Shown piece after piece: positions 23,821 through 32,958 of a stretch of 64,000 nucleotides of DNA. The notes below the pieces were generated by a model. It did no database searches and was not told the origin of the DNA. It worked only from the letters and a program-made list of their open reading frames with translations. The position numbers and the translations under genes were made by a program. The DNA lies in assembly GCA_965213775.1 (NCBI GenBank), contig CBDCAC010000005.1, forward strand, positions 682,001 through 746,000, given 5' to 3'. How positions within the stretch are numbered: the stretch's first letter is position 1; every line of letters begins with the position of its first letter. The stretch is from Lichenicoccus sp965213775. GTDB taxonomy: Bacteria; Pseudomonadota; Alphaproteobacteria; Acetobacterales; Acetobacteraceae.

Positions 23821-25212
23821 TCCCCCGCCGATGGCGCTGCCGGCGTCGTGCGGCAGCCGGGCGTAACCCACCATCGAGACCAGCATCACGAGGCCGGCCA
23901 GCAGGAAGGCGGCGTGGAAGTCCGCGGGCGTAAACCCAGCCGCCCCGGTGCCGCGGGCCGCGGCGGCGAGGCGCAGGCACAGCGCGCCGAAGGCGATGCC
24001 CATGCCGATCATCATCTGCTGGGCGACGCTCTGCAGCGTCGAGGCGGACGCTTTCTGCGTCTCCGAGACGTCGGCGAACACCAGCGTGTTCAGGGTGGTG
24101 AGCTGCATCGAGCGCGCCAGCCCGTAGCCGAACAGCAGCGCCAGCGTCACCGGCAGCGGCGTGCCCGCGACCAGGCTGCCGAGGCCCGCGATGCACAGGG
24201 CGGCGAGCCCGGCATTGACCAGCGCCACCCGGCGGAAGCCGGCGCGGCGCAGCACCGGGGTGGTGAACAGCTTCATGCCGAGATTGCCGGTGGCGCTGGC
24301 GAGCAGCAGCAGCCCGGAGCGGAACGGCGACAGGCCGAAGCCGACCTGGAACAGCAGCGGCGACAGGTAGGGGACCGCCTCGAGCGCGATCCGCGACGCG
24401 GCCCCCCACAGGATGCTGATCGAGAAGCTCGGCACGGCGAACGCGTCCAGCGCCAGCAGCGGATGGCGGGCGCGGCGCATGTGCCGCACGCTCAGCATTC
24501 CGAGCACAGCACCGCCCAGCGCCAGCAGGCCCGCCAGCGCCAGGCTGCCGCTCCGCTGGCCCGCCACCTCGGTGCCGTAGAGCAGCAGGGTCAGCGCGCC
24601 GGCGCTGAGCAGGAAGCCCGGCCGGTCCAGCGGACGCGGCGTCGCCGCCCGCTGCTGCGGCACGATCGCCGCGACCGCAGCCAGGGCCGCGATGCCGAGC
24701 GGCACGTTGAGGAAGAACACCCAGTGCCAGGAGGCGTAGGTGGTGATGAAGCCGCCGATGCTGGGCCCGAGCACCGGCGCCACCACCCCCGGCCAGGTGA
24801 TGGTCGAGATCGCCTGCATCAGGCGCGCCCGCTCGGTATGGCGCACCACGATCATGCGCCCGACCGGCACCATCATCGCCCCGCCGACGCCCTGCAGCAC
24901 GCGCGCCGCGGTGAAGGAGGCGAGGCCGCCGGCCGATCCGCACAGCACCGAGGCCAGGGTGAAGATCGCGATCGCGCTGCCGAACACGCTGCGCGAGCCG
25001 AAGCGGTCGGCGATCCAGCCGCTGACCGGGATCAGCACCGCGAGCGTCAGCATGTAGGCGGTCATCCCCAGGCTGAGCTCGTTGGGCCCGATCCGGAAGT
25101 CGCGCGCCATGCTCGGCAGCGCGGTCGCGATGATGGTGGTGTCGAGATACTCCATGAAGAAGGTGGCCGCGACGACGAACGCCAGCAGCCGCGCGGTGCG
25201 CGGCGGGATCAT
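23818..25212 (-). CDS. DHA2-type MFS drug:H+ antiporter (EmrB/QacA family)
   Basis: A 464-residue inner-membrane transporter with about 14 hydrophobic segments. The first helix carries the DHA2 hallmark FFMEYLDTTIIATALPSM; motif A follows as SGWIADRFGSRSVF, and motif C-like glycines appear in GPSIGGFITTYASW. It is expected to export hydrophobic drugs or toxic metabolites by proton antiport. The ATG at 25212 overlaps the stop of the MATE transporter (ATGA), so two unrelated efflux pumps are made from one coupled transcript. No adapter (EmrA) gene is adjacent and no local repressor is seen. Substrate is unknown. Confidence 0.92.
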   Translation of the reverse strand: MIPPRTARLLAFVVAATFFMEYLDTTIIATALPSMARDFRIGPNELSLGMTAYMLTLAVLIPVSGWIADRFGSRSVFGSAIAIFTLASVLCGSAGGLASFTAARVLQGVGGAMMVPVGRMIVVRHTERARLMQAISTITWPGVVAPVLGPSIGGFITTYASWHWVFFLNVPLGIAALAAVAAIVPQQRAATPRPLDRPGFLLSAGALTLLLYGTEVAGQRSGSLALAGLLALGGAVLGMLSVRHMRRARHPLLALDAFAVPSFSISILWGAASRIALEAVPYLSPLLFQVGFGLSPFRSGLLLLASATGNLGMKLFTTPVLRRAGFRRVALVNAGLAALCIAGLGSLVAGTPLPVTLALLFGYGLARSMQLTTLNTLVFADVSETQKASASTLQSVAQQMMIGMGIAFGALCLRLAAAARGTGAAGFTPADFHAAFLLAGLVMLVSMVGYARLPHDAGSAIGGG

Positions 25213-26636
25213 CGCCGGCCGCGCGCGCCGGGCGTCGGCCGGGTGCGTCGCAGGAAGCGCAGGCCGGTCATCAGGGCGACGCTGAGCAGCGCGCAGGCGA
25301 GGCCGCTCCACAGCCCGGCCACGCCGAGATGCAGCCGGAAGGCGGCCAGGGTGCCGAGCGGGAAGCCGATCAGCCAGTAGCCGATGGTGGCGAGCAGCAT
25401 CGGCATCGCGGTGTCGCCGAGCCCGCGCAGCGCCCCGAGCGCGACCGTCTGCACGCCGTCGGCGACCTGGAACAGGGCGACGATGCCGAGCAGGATGACC
25501 GCGAGCGAGAACGCCGCGCGGTCGGAGCCGCGGGCGGGGTCGAGATAGGCGGCCGCGATCACCCGCGGCAGGGCGAGCAGCAGCAGGCTGACCGTGCCGG
25601 TGAACAGCACCGAGAGCGCCATCGCGGTGAGCCCGCTGCGCCGCGCCTGGCGCGGACGATCGGCACCGGTCCAGAACCCGACCCGGACGTTGGCCGCCTG
25701 CGACAGCGCCAGCGGCACCATGAAGCTGATGCCGGCGACGTTGAGCGCGATCTGGTGCGCGGCCAGCGACGCGGCGCCGAGCAGGCCGGCCTGCAGGCCG
25801 GCGACCTGGAACAGCGCCACCTCGGCCGCGACGGTCACGCCGATCGGCACGCCCAGGCGCAGCAGCGGCAGGCACTCGGCCACGTCCGGCCGCAGCGGCC
25901 GCAGCATCGCGCGCAGCCGCGGGCGGCAGAGGATCGCGACCGTCAGGACCGCGGGCGTGATCCACAGCGTCAGCGCGCTCGCCAGCGCCGAGCCGAGCAG
26001 GCCGAGCCGCGGCAGGCCCCACAGGCCGTGGATCAGCCCGGCATTGAGCAGCCCGTTGAGCAGCGCCATCACCGGCATGACGCGCAGCAGCAGGTTCGCA
26101 CCGCCGATCGCCGGCAGCACGGCGCGCAGCAGACCGAGCCCGGCCAGCGCCGGCGGCGCGCCCCAGCGCAGCACGTCCATGTAGGCGCCGGCGTCGCGGA
26201 CCAGTGCCGCCGGCTCGCCGAGCCGGCGCAGCAGCCATCCCGCCTCGCCCAGCAGCGGGATCACCGGCAGGCTGAGCGTCAGCCCGAGCAGCAGGGCGGT
26301 GGCGGTGATCCGGCCGATCCGACCTTCGACGCCCGCCGGCGGCACCTCGCGGCTGTCGCGGCCGAGCGCCTGGGCGATGCCGACGCCGGCGGCGCCCAGC
26401 ACGCTCTGCAGCACGATGATGACGGTGAAGAACAATCCGGCCGAGAGCCCGCCCGCCGCCAGCGCCGCGTGGCCGAGGCCGCCGAGCAGGATGCTGTCGG
26501 TGAGCGCCATCGCCATCTGCGACAGCTGCGCCACCGCGATCGGCCATGCCAGGCGCAGCAGCGCCGAGGCGTGCGAGGGCTCCGGCTGCGCCGCCTGGCG
26601 ACGGGCAGCGGCGGCGGGGACGGTGGCGGCGCGCAT
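25209..26636 (-). CDS. MATE-family multidrug exporter (NorM-like)
   Basis: A 475-residue membrane protein with twelve hydrophobic segments in two similar halves, as in NorM-type MATE transporters that extrude cationic compounds using Na+ or H+. Typical segments are LAWPIAVAQLSQMAMALTDS near the start, AAHQIALNVAGISFMVPLALSQAANVRVG in the second half and GALRGLGDTAMPM. The ATG at 26636 is chosen because upstream alternatives run into the divergent cysS start region. It is the first gene of the efflux pair. The intergenic space to cysS is only about 80 bp, so the two promoters probably overlap. Confidence 0.92.
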   Translation of the reverse strand: MRAATVPAAAARRQAAQPEPSHASALLRLAWPIAVAQLSQMAMALTDSILLGGLGHAALAAGGLSAGLFFTVIIVLQSVLGAAGVGIAQALGRDSREVPPAGVEGRIGRITATALLLGLTLSLPVIPLLGEAGWLLRRLGEPAALVRDAGAYMDVLRWGAPPALAGLGLLRAVLPAIGGANLLLRVMPVMALLNGLLNAGLIHGLWGLPRLGLLGSALASALTLWITPAVLTVAILCRPRLRAMLRPLRPDVAECLPLLRLGVPIGVTVAAEVALFQVAGLQAGLLGAASLAAHQIALNVAGISFMVPLALSQAANVRVGFWTGADRPRQARRSGLTAMALSVLFTGTVSLLLLALPRVIAAAYLDPARGSDRAAFSLAVILLGIVALFQVADGVQTVALGALRGLGDTAMPMLLATIGYWLIGFPLGTLAAFRLHLGVAGLWSGLACALLSVALMTGLRFLRRTRPTPGARGRR

Positions 26637-26715
26637 CAGGCGAGGATAGCCGCGATCCGGATCACCGTCAGCGCCGCCCCTTGAAGGGCGGGGGAGGGTG
26701 ACGCACAAGGTCGTC

Positions 26716-28065
26716 ATGGCCCAGCTCGTGCTCCATGACAGCCTGACCCGCGCGGACGTGGCGTTCGTGCCGCTCGATCCCGGGCATGTGCGGATCTATT
26801 ACTGCGGCCCGACCGTGTACGACCTCGCCCATATCGGCAACCTGCGCACCATGGTCTCCGCCGACGTGCTGGTGCGGCTGCTGCGCCGGCTGTATCCGCG
26901 CGTCACCTACGTGCGCAACGTCACCGACATCGACGACAAGATCAACGCGCGCGCGCGCGCGAACGGCGAGCCGATCGCGGCACTCACCGGGCGCACCACC
27001 GACGACTTCCACACCGACCTCGCGGCGATCGGCAACCTGGCGCCGGATATCGAGCCGGCCGCAACGCAGCATCTGGACGAGATGATCGCGCTGATCGGGC
27101 GGCTGGTCGGCTCCGGGCACGCCTACGTCGCCGACGGCCACGTGCTGTTCCAGGTCGCGCGTTTCGCCGAGTACGGCCGGCTGTCGGGACGCGATCCCGA
27201 CGAGCTGCTGGCCGGGGCGCGCGTCGAGGTCGCGCCGTACAAGCGCGATCCCGGCGATTTCGTGCTGTGGAAGCCATCCGACGAGACGCTGCCGGGCTGG
27301 GACAGCCCGTGGGGGCGGGGCCGCCCCGGCTGGCACATCGAGTGCTCGGCGATGGCGCACCGCTACCTCGGCGAGAGCTTCGACATCCACGGCGGCGGCT
27401 CCGACCTGCTGTTCCCGCACCACGAGAACGAGCGCGCGCAGAGCCTGTGCGGCTATCCCGGCAGCGGCTTCGCGCGGATCTGGCTGCACAACGCGATGCT
27501 GCTGGTCGACGGCGAGAAGATGTCCAAGAGCCTGGGCAATTTCTACACCGCGCGCGAGATCCTGGCCGAGGCGCCGGCGGAGGCGCTGCGCCTTCTGCTG
27601 CTGGGCGCGCACTACCGCTCGGAGCTGAATTTCGTCCGCGCCGCGCTGTCCGAGAGCCGGCGCACGCTGGATCGGTTCTACCGCGCGCTGGAGCGCCATC
27701 CGGGGGCGGACACGGGTGCCGAACCCCCGGCGCGGTTCCTCGCGGCACTGTGCGACGATCTCAACACGCCGCGCGCCATCGCGGTGCTGCACGAGCTGGC
27801 CGACGCGGCCCTCGCCGGCGAGGCCGATGCGGCAGGGTCGCTGCGGGCGGCGGGCGAGATGCTGGGCCTGCTGCAGGCTCGGCCACGCGACTGGTTCCAC
27901 CACGGCGTGGACGAGGCGGCGGTGCAGGCGCTGATCGAGCAGCGGCTCGCCGCACGCGAGAGGCGGGACTATGCGCGGGCGGACGCGATCCGCGCCGAAC
28001 TCGCCGCCCGCGGCATCGTGCTGGAGGACGGGGCCGCCGGCACCAGCTGGCGCCGCGGCGGATGA
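26716..28065 (+). CDS. cysS: Cysteinyl-tRNA synthetase
   Basis: It charges tRNA-Cys. The 449-residue protein has the HIGH motif in CGPTVYDLAHIGNLRT, with the zinc ligand Cys ahead of it, the remaining zinc ligands in WHIECSAMA and PHHENE, RNVTDIDDK, the KMSKS motif (GEKMSKSLGNF) and a short C-terminal helical domain. The ATG at 26716 follows AAGG closely; an upstream GTG at 26698 with a stronger GGGGAGG would add six residues. Its stop overlaps the next start in ATGA, coupling it to an RNA methyltransferase. The length is normal for the family. Confidence 0.96.
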   Translation: MAQLVLHDSLTRADVAFVPLDPGHVRIYYCGPTVYDLAHIGNLRTMVSADVLVRLLRRLYPRVTYVRNVTDIDDKINARARANGEPIAALTGRTTDDFHTDLAAIGNLAPDIEPAATQHLDEMIALIGRLVGSGHAYVADGHVLFQVARFAEYGRLSGRDPDELLAGARVEVAPYKRDPGDFVLWKPSDETLPGWDSPWGRGRPGWHIECSAMAHRYLGESFDIHGGGSDLLFPHHENERAQSLCGYPGSGFARIWLHNAMLLVDGEKMSKSLGNFYTAREILAEAPAEALRLLLLGAHYRSELNFVRAALSESRRTLDRFYRALERHPGADTGAEPPARFLAALCDDLNTPRAIAVLHELADAALAGEADAAGSLRAAGEMLGLLQARPRDWFHHGVDEAAVQALIEQRLAARERRDYARADAIRAELAARGIVLEDGAAGTSWRRGG

Positions 28066-28877
28066 CCGGACGCGACGGCGGGGCGGCGCTGACGCCGCTC
28101 GGCCACAGCCCGGTGGTGATCCTGGTGCGGCCGCAGCTCGCCGACAATATCGGCAGCGTGGCGCGCGCGATGGCCAATGGCGGGCTGTTCCGCCTGCGCC
28201 TGGTGGCGCCGCGCGACGGCTGGCCGCAGCCGCAGGCCTGGCGCTTCGCCTCCGGCGCCGACCGCATCCTCGACGCGGCCAGCCTGCACGACGACGTGGG
28301 GTCGGCGGTGGCGGATCTGCAGCACGTGTTCGCCACCTGTCCGCGACCGCGCCACATCGTCAAGCCGGTGCTCACCGCGCGCGGCGGCGCCGCCGAGCTG
28401 CGCGCGATCACCCGTCGCGGCCTGGAGTGCGGCATCCTGTTCGGGCCGGAGCGGGCGGGGCTCGACCGCGACGACATGGCGCGCAGCGACGCGCTGATCC
28501 GCTACCCGCTCAACCCCGGCTTCAGTTCGCTCAACCTGGCCCAGGCGGTGATGATCATGGCCTACGAGTGGTGGCTGAGCGACGACGGCACGCCGCCGCG
28601 CGCGCTGATCACCCACGAGACCCGGGTCGCGACCAAGGGCGAGCTGGAACGTTTCCTCGGCCACCTGACCGGCGAGCTCGATGAGTGCGGCTTCCTGCGC
28701 AACCCGCAGAAGCGGCCGGGCATGGTGCGCAACCTGCGCCACCTGTTCGAGCGCGGCGAGGTGACGGAGCAGGAGCTTCGCACGCTGCACGGCGTCGTCA
28801 CCGAGCTCGCGCGCGGCCGGCGCACGCGCGGCCGCGACGAGACGCCGGAGCCAGACCCGGCGCCGGAGCCGGATTGA
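28062..28877 (+). CDS. TrmJ-like tRNA/rRNA 2'-O-methyltransferase (SpoU class)
   Basis: A 271-residue SPOUT-fold methyltransferase. Motif 1 is PQLADNIGSVARAMANGG, motif 2 is LFGPERAGLDRDD and motif 3 is NPGFSSLNLAQAVMIMAYE, the trefoil-knot signatures of the SpoU class. The C-terminal extension (KGELERFLGHLTGELDECGF and RNLRHLFERGEVTEQELRTL) matches TrmJ, which makes Cm/Um32 in tRNA. The tail is acidic and proline-rich. It is translationally coupled to cysS through ATGA, which supports a tRNA role. TrmJ is the best guess; other SpoU members modify rRNA. Confidence 0.88.
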   Translation: MTGRDGGAALTPLGHSPVVILVRPQLADNIGSVARAMANGGLFRLRLVAPRDGWPQPQAWRFASGADRILDAASLHDDVGSAVADLQHVFATCPRPRHIVKPVLTARGGAAELRAITRRGLECGILFGPERAGLDRDDMARSDALIRYPLNPGFSSLNLAQAVMIMAYEWWLSDDGTPPRALITHETRVATKGELERFLGHLTGELDECGFLRNPQKRPGMVRNLRHLFERGEVTEQELRTLHGVVTELARGRRTRGRDETPEPDPAPEPD

Positions 28878-28891
28878 CCGGTGGCAACGGT

Positions 28892-29302
28892 TCAGCGGAT
28901 CGGCCGGTCGCGGCCCAGCCGGCGCAGGCCGTGCGCGATCGCCCAGACGGTCCAGACCAGCCACCAGGCGCCGACCGCCCACGGCACCACCAGCAGCACA
29001 AGCCCGACGCCCAGCGTGATCGCGCCGAGCCCGATCACGAGCGCGTGCAGCACGAAGATGGCGATCCCTGCCAGCACGCAGTGCCAGAAGATGCGGATCT
29101 GCCAATCCAGGTGCGAGCGCACCAGAGGTGAGGCGTGGCGGCGCCTCAGGTAGGCCAGCAACACGCCCGCCGGCGCGGTGATGCCGGTGAAGAAGGCCGC
29201 GATATAGAGCGCGTAGGTGACGGTGGCGAGGCTGCGGCCGCCATCCCCCGCCACGCGCGGCGCGTGGTCGAGAGGGAAGCGGTCGATCGCACGGTAGGTC
29301 AT
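28892..29302 (-). CDS. DUF4870/COG3671-type membrane protein
   Basis: A 136-residue protein with three membrane helices: VTYALYIAAFFTGITAPAGVLLAY, FWHCVLAGIAIFVLHALVIGLGAI and LGVGLVLLVVPWAVGAWWLVWTVW. The SPLVRSHLDWQIRIFW stretch between helices 1 and 2 is the conserved loop of the COG3671 family (consensus LRSHxxxQIRTFW). The molecular role is unknown. ATG 29302 is chosen over a longer in-frame start because it places the conserved block at the usual distance. It converges with the TrmJ-like gene (14 bp apart). Confidence 0.8.
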   Translation of the reverse strand: MTYRAIDRFPLDHAPRVAGDGGRSLATVTYALYIAAFFTGITAPAGVLLAYLRRRHASPLVRSHLDWQIRIFWHCVLAGIAIFVLHALVIGLGAITLGVGLVLLVVPWAVGAWWLVWTVWAIAHGLRRLGRDRPIR

Positions 29303-29432
29303 GATGCTGCGCGTCTCCACGGCGGTTCGGTACGCGGGAACATCGCAAGCCCCATGCCAGGCCGGCGACGAGGCGCATGCCGGCCGCCGGGCCCGGCTGT
29401 TGGCGTGGCGCGCCAACATGCGGCGTGCCGGG

Positions 29433-30335
29433 TCACGCGAAGCCCTCCGCCGCGACCGTCCAGGACGCCTGAACCTGCTCTCCGGGCGGGATCAGCAGCA
29501 GGTGCGGCTTGGCCGTGAACTCGCCCGCGAAGCCCTCGGGGCTGGCAAGGCCGCACCAGGGCTCGATGCAGAGGAACGCCGCACCCGGCTTGGACCAGAT
29601 GCCGAGCTGGCGGAACCCGCTCCAGCCGATCCGCAGCCCGGCCGCGCCCGGCACGCCGTAGCGCAGCGCGCCGCTGACCGGTGCCTCGAGGATCACCGCG
29701 TCGTCCTCGAACAGCGCGGGGTCGAGCGCCAGGCGGTCGCCGACGATCGGACTCGGCTGCGGATCGGGGCGAAGCAACCCCTCGCGGACCCTGCGGATCG
29801 GCGCCGGCTCCGGAGCGGCGAAGACGATCTCGTGCGCCTCGGGCGGCAGGCCCGGGTCGAGCGGCCAGTTGAACGCCGGGTGCGCGCCGAGCGAGGCCGC
29901 CAGCAGAGTGCGCCCCGGATTGCCCAGGGCGTATGACACGGTCAGGGTCGCGTCCTCGATGCGGTACCCGATTTCGAGGCGGAAGGCGAACGGGTAGCAT
30001 GCGCGGCTGTCCGCGTCGTCCTCGAGCAGCAGCCGGCACTGGCGGGTGTCGCCGCCGAGGAAGCGGAAACGGCGGTCGCGGGCGAAGCCGTGCTGGGTCA
30101 TGCGCATGGCGCGCCCGTCATGCAGCAGGGTGTCGTGCGCCAGCCGGCCGACGATCGGAAACAGCACCGGAGCATGGCGCGGCCATGCCGCCCCCGCCTG
30201 CCAAAGCAGTTCGCGCGACGGCACGGTCCCGCCGGCGCGGCCATGCTGCCGGATCGAGTGCAGTTCGGCACCGTGCGCCGCGACCACCGCGGTCAGGCCC
30301 TGGTCGCCGATCTGCCGGCGGTCGTGCTCGGCCAT
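29433..30335 (-). CDS. Aldose 1-epimerase family (LacX-like mutarotase)
   Basis: A 300-residue galactose-mutarotase-fold protein. The catalytic and binding residues can be placed in TQHGFARDRRF (His and Arg), SLGAHPAFNWP (His) and CIEPWCGLASPEGF (the general base Glu), the pattern of the aldose-1-epimerase group that interconverts anomers of hexoses or their phosphates in the cytosol. No signal peptide is visible. It is probably monocistronic, with about 130 bp to the DUF4870 gene downstream and 145 bp upstream to the entericidin gene in divergent orientation. Substrate cannot be named. Confidence 0.85.
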   Translation of the reverse strand: MAEHDRRQIGDQGLTAVVAAHGAELHSIRQHGRAGGTVPSRELLWQAGAAWPRHAPVLFPIVGRLAHDTLLHDGRAMRMTQHGFARDRRFRFLGGDTRQCRLLLEDDADSRACYPFAFRLEIGYRIEDATLTVSYALGNPGRTLLAASLGAHPAFNWPLDPGLPPEAHEIVFAAPEPAPIRRVREGLLRPDPQPSPIVGDRLALDPALFEDDAVILEAPVSGALRYGVPGAAGLRIGWSGFRQLGIWSKPGAAFLCIEPWCGLASPEGFAGEFTAKPHLLLIPPGEQVQASWTVAAEGFA

Positions 30336-30480
30336 GTCATGCAGCCCTTCCCAGACCCGTCAAAGCGTTGGATCATAGAGGGCGAGGCGGCGCGGGCAAT
30401 CGGTGGAACTGCAACTCCGAGCCGATGCAGCCGTTACGACATCGTCCCATTAACGTCACGGATACTGGAGCCATACGCCT

Positions 30481-30666
30481 ATGCTACGCAGAATTGCTTG
30501 CCTGTCCGCCGTGGCCCTGCTCGCGGTCGCGACCCTCGGGCTCTCGGCCTGCAACACCATCTCGGGTGCGGGCAAGGATGCCAGTGCGGTCGGCCATGAC
30601 GTGAGCCGCGGCGCGGATGCCACCTCGAACTCGATCAGCGACAAGACCGGGGCGTCGCAGAAATAA
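30481..30666 (+). CDS. Entericidin A/B-family lipoprotein
   Basis: A 61-residue small lipoprotein. The signal segment LSAVALLAVATLGLSACNT has a lipobox (SAC, Cys25), followed by ISGAGKDASAVGHDVSRGADATSNS, the small-residue amphipathic pattern of entericidins. Members in other proteobacteria are linked to stress or bacteriolysis control; here the role is unknown. Weak ribosome-binding GGAG lies 12 bases upstream. The upstream 145 bp separates it from the divergent mutarotase gene. Confidence 0.88.
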   Translation: MLRRIACLSAVALLAVATLGLSACNTISGAGKDASAVGHDVSRGADATSNSISDKTGASQK

Positions 30667-30756
30667 GCCGGGGCGGCGACGGCATGCGGAGCCGGGCTCT
30701 CCCGCCGCACGCCGCCCGGGTCGCCCGAGCCGGGAACCGGCCTCTCGCTGCACGAG

Positions 30757-30987
30757 GTGCGCGTCGTCACCGTGCTCTTCACCAGCCTGCGCAGCGACGG
30801 CCGCCAGCAAGCCTGCCGGCGCGAGATGACCGATCGACGCGAGGCGGTCGGGCAGCAGGTCGGCGGGCTGCGCGCCGGGGTGGAGGCTGCCGTCGCGGCG
30901 CGCCGCGCACGCCGGACCATCCGGGGTCGGAGGACGCCGCTTCGGGCCATCATCGCCTGCGTCCCGACGTGGTCGGGCAGACCGTGA
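30757..30987 (+). CDS. Possible small ORF upstream of the hybrid kinase
   Basis: A 76-codon frame starting at GTG. The first 60 codons have the strong third-position G/C bias of real genes here (VVTVLFTSLRSDGRQQACRR, then an Arg/Ala-rich end), which argues for coding, but no family is recognised and the ribosome site is weak. Its stop overlaps the next frame's GTG (GTGA). It could be one half of a broken gene with the following ORF. Low confidence. Confidence 0.3.
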   Translation: MRVVTVLFTSLRSDGRQQACRREMTDRREAVGQQVGGLRAGVEAAVAARRARRTIRGRRTPLRAIIACVPTWSGRP

Positions 30988-31181
30988 GAGCGCTTGCCGC
31001 GGTGGCCGACCTGCTGCAGGGCCCGCGGCTCGCCGCCGGCGACCGGATCCCGGCGATCCCCACCCTCGTCCGCCGGCTGCCGGTCCCGCTGACGCGGATC
31101 ATCGTTGACCTGTCGCGCGAGCGGCGAGCGCCGCGCGGGCTGCGACCGTCGCCGCTGCAGCCCGTGCCCGATGTGCGCTGA
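30984..31181 (+). CDS. Possible small ORF overlapping the kinase start
   Basis: A 65-codon frame from a GTG inside a GTGA overlap, ending 11 bases into the histidine kinase. Third-position G/C bias is high (RALAAVADLLQGPRLAAGD, IPTLVRRLPVPLTRIIVDL). No family is recognised. The stop/start overlaps on both sides suggest translational coupling, or that this and the previous frame are remnants of one frameshifted gene. The 30667-30756 stretch before them shows nothing. Confidence 0.3.
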   Translation: MRALAAVADLLQGPRLAAGDRIPAIPTLVRRLPVPLTRIIVDLSRERRAPRGLRPSPLQPVPDVR

Positions 31182-32913
31182 TCGTCCGCCCGGCGCGTCC
31201 GACCCGCGGCTGGATCGCTACCGCCAGCGGATCCGCGAGCTCGAGGCGAGGCTGGAGCAGAGCGAGGGGACGCTCGATGCGATCCGGCGCGGCGACGCTG
31301 TCGCGGGCGGGATGGCGTCGCGCGTCCACACGCGGGAGAACGCCGACAATCCCTATCGCGTGCTGATCGAGCAGATCCAGGAGGGCGCGGTCACGCTGAG
31401 CGAGGACGGCACCGTGCGGTACTGCAACCATCGCCTCGCCGAGCTGCTGCGCACGCCGCGGGAGCGCGTCATCGGGCAGCGGCTCGCGGAGTATGTGCTG
31501 GCGTCGGACCGGGACGACTTCGCGCGGCTGCTGCGTTCGGCGCTGGAGGCGGGGGCTCGGGGCGAGCTGACCCTGCGCGACGCCGAGGGCGCGCGGATCC
31601 CGGTCTACCTGTCGGTCAGCGCGCTGCGGCAGGGTGACGGCGCGTCGCTGCTGTGCGGCGTCGTGAGCGACCTCACGCAGCAGAAGCTGCATCTGCGCGA
31701 ACTCGCCGAGGCCAACAGGCGGCTGCTCGCGGAGGGGATGGAGCGCGGACGGATCGAGGACGCGCTGCGCCAGAGCCAGAAGATGGAGGCGGTCGGGCAG
31801 CTTACCGGCGGGCTCGCGCACGACTTCAACAACCTGCTCACGGGCATCGCCGGCAGCCTCGAGATGCTGCAGACGCGCATGGCGCAGGGCCGCCTGCAGG
31901 ATCTCGGGCGCTACATCGCCGCGGCCCAGGGTGCTTCGAAGCGGGCGGCGGCGCTGACGCACCGGCTGCTGGCCTTCTCGCGCCGGCAGACGCTCGAGCC
32001 GAAAGCCGCCGACATCAACCGGCTGATCGCCGGCATGGAGGAGCTGATCCGCCGCACCGTGGGTCCCGCCATCGCGGTCGAGGTGGTCGCCGCGGGCGGG
32101 CTATGGACGACGCTGGTGGATCCCAACCAGCTCGAGAACGCGCTGCTCAACCTGTGCATCAACGCGCGCGACGCGATGCCGGACGGCGGGCGGCTGACCA
32201 TCGAGACCGGCAATCGCTGGCTCGACCCGCCCGGTGGCGCGGAACGCGAGCTGCCGCCCGGCCAGTACGTGTCGCTCAACGTCAGCGATACCGGCACCGG
32301 CATGAGCGCCAGCGTGATCGAGCGCGCCTTCGACCCGTTCTTCACCACCAAGCCGATCGGCCAGGGCACCGGGCTCGGCCTGTCGATGATCTACGGCTTC
32401 GCTCGCCAGTCCGGCGGCCAGGTGCGGATCTACTCCGAGCCCGGGCAGGGGGCGACGGTGTGCCTCTACCTGCCGCGCCACCTCGGCGACGCCCTCGCCG
32501 GCGAGGGCGCGGCCGAGCCGGCGTCGACGCCGCGTGCCGAGCAGGGCGAGACGGTGCTGATCGTCGACGACGAGCCCACGGTGCGCATGCTGGTGGGCGA
32601 GGTGCTGCAGGATTTCGGCTATACCGCACTCGAGGCCGCCGACGGCGCGTCGGGGCTGCGGGTGCTGCGGTCGGACGTGCGTATCGACCTGCTGATCACC
32701 GATGTCGGGCTGCCGGGCGGGATCAACGGGCGGCAGGTCGCCGATGCGGGCAGGGTCCTGCGGCCGCGGCTGAAGGTGCTGTTCATCACCGGCTACGCGG
32801 AGAACGCGGTGATCGGGCATGGCCATCTCGAGCCCGGCATGCACGTGCTGACCAAGCCGTTCATGATGGATGCGCTGGCCAAGCGGATCAGGGATCTCAT
32901 TGCGCAAGCGTAG
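31171..32913 (+). CDS. PAS-domain hybrid histidine kinase (with C-terminal receiver)
   Basis: A 580-residue soluble hybrid kinase without membrane segments. A short coiled N-terminus (RQRIRELEARLEQSEGTLDAI) precedes a PAS domain (about 60-180; LIEQIQEGAVTLSEDGTVRYCNHRLAELL). The HisKA domain carries GGLAHDFNN (phospho-acceptor His217), then the ATPase domain has NLCINARDAMP (N box), SDTGTGM (G1) and GQGTGLGLSMIYGFARQSGG (G2). The receiver has Asp511 in LLITDVGLPGG, FITGYAE and LTKPFMM. The ATG at 31171 gives the usual N-terminus for this class, though there is no good ribosome site. It likely phosphorylates an unlinked output protein; the ligand is unknown. Confidence 0.9.
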   Translation: MCADRPPGASDPRLDRYRQRIRELEARLEQSEGTLDAIRRGDAVAGGMASRVHTRENADNPYRVLIEQIQEGAVTLSEDGTVRYCNHRLAELLRTPRERVIGQRLAEYVLASDRDDFARLLRSALEAGARGELTLRDAEGARIPVYLSVSALRQGDGASLLCGVVSDLTQQKLHLRELAEANRRLLAEGMERGRIEDALRQSQKMEAVGQLTGGLAHDFNNLLTGIAGSLEMLQTRMAQGRLQDLGRYIAAAQGASKRAAALTHRLLAFSRRQTLEPKAADINRLIAGMEELIRRTVGPAIAVEVVAAGGLWTTLVDPNQLENALLNLCINARDAMPDGGRLTIETGNRWLDPPGGAERELPPGQYVSLNVSDTGTGMSASVIERAFDPFFTTKPIGQGTGLGLSMIYGFARQSGGQVRIYSEPGQGATVCLYLPRHLGDALAGEGAAEPASTPRAEQGETVLIVDDEPTVRMLVGEVLQDFGYTALEAADGASGLRVLRSDVRIDLLITDVGLPGGINGRQVADAGRVLRPRLKVLFITGYAENAVIGHGHLEPGMHVLTKPFMMDALAKRIRDLIAQA

Positions 32914-32958
32914 CGCGATCGCCGGCTCCGGGCGCATCGCGTGGCACCGGCGGCCGCG

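Noticed and set aside
26668..27903. Antisense frame across cysS
   Set aside because: Overlaps a fully supported cysteinyl-tRNA synthetase and shows no homology.
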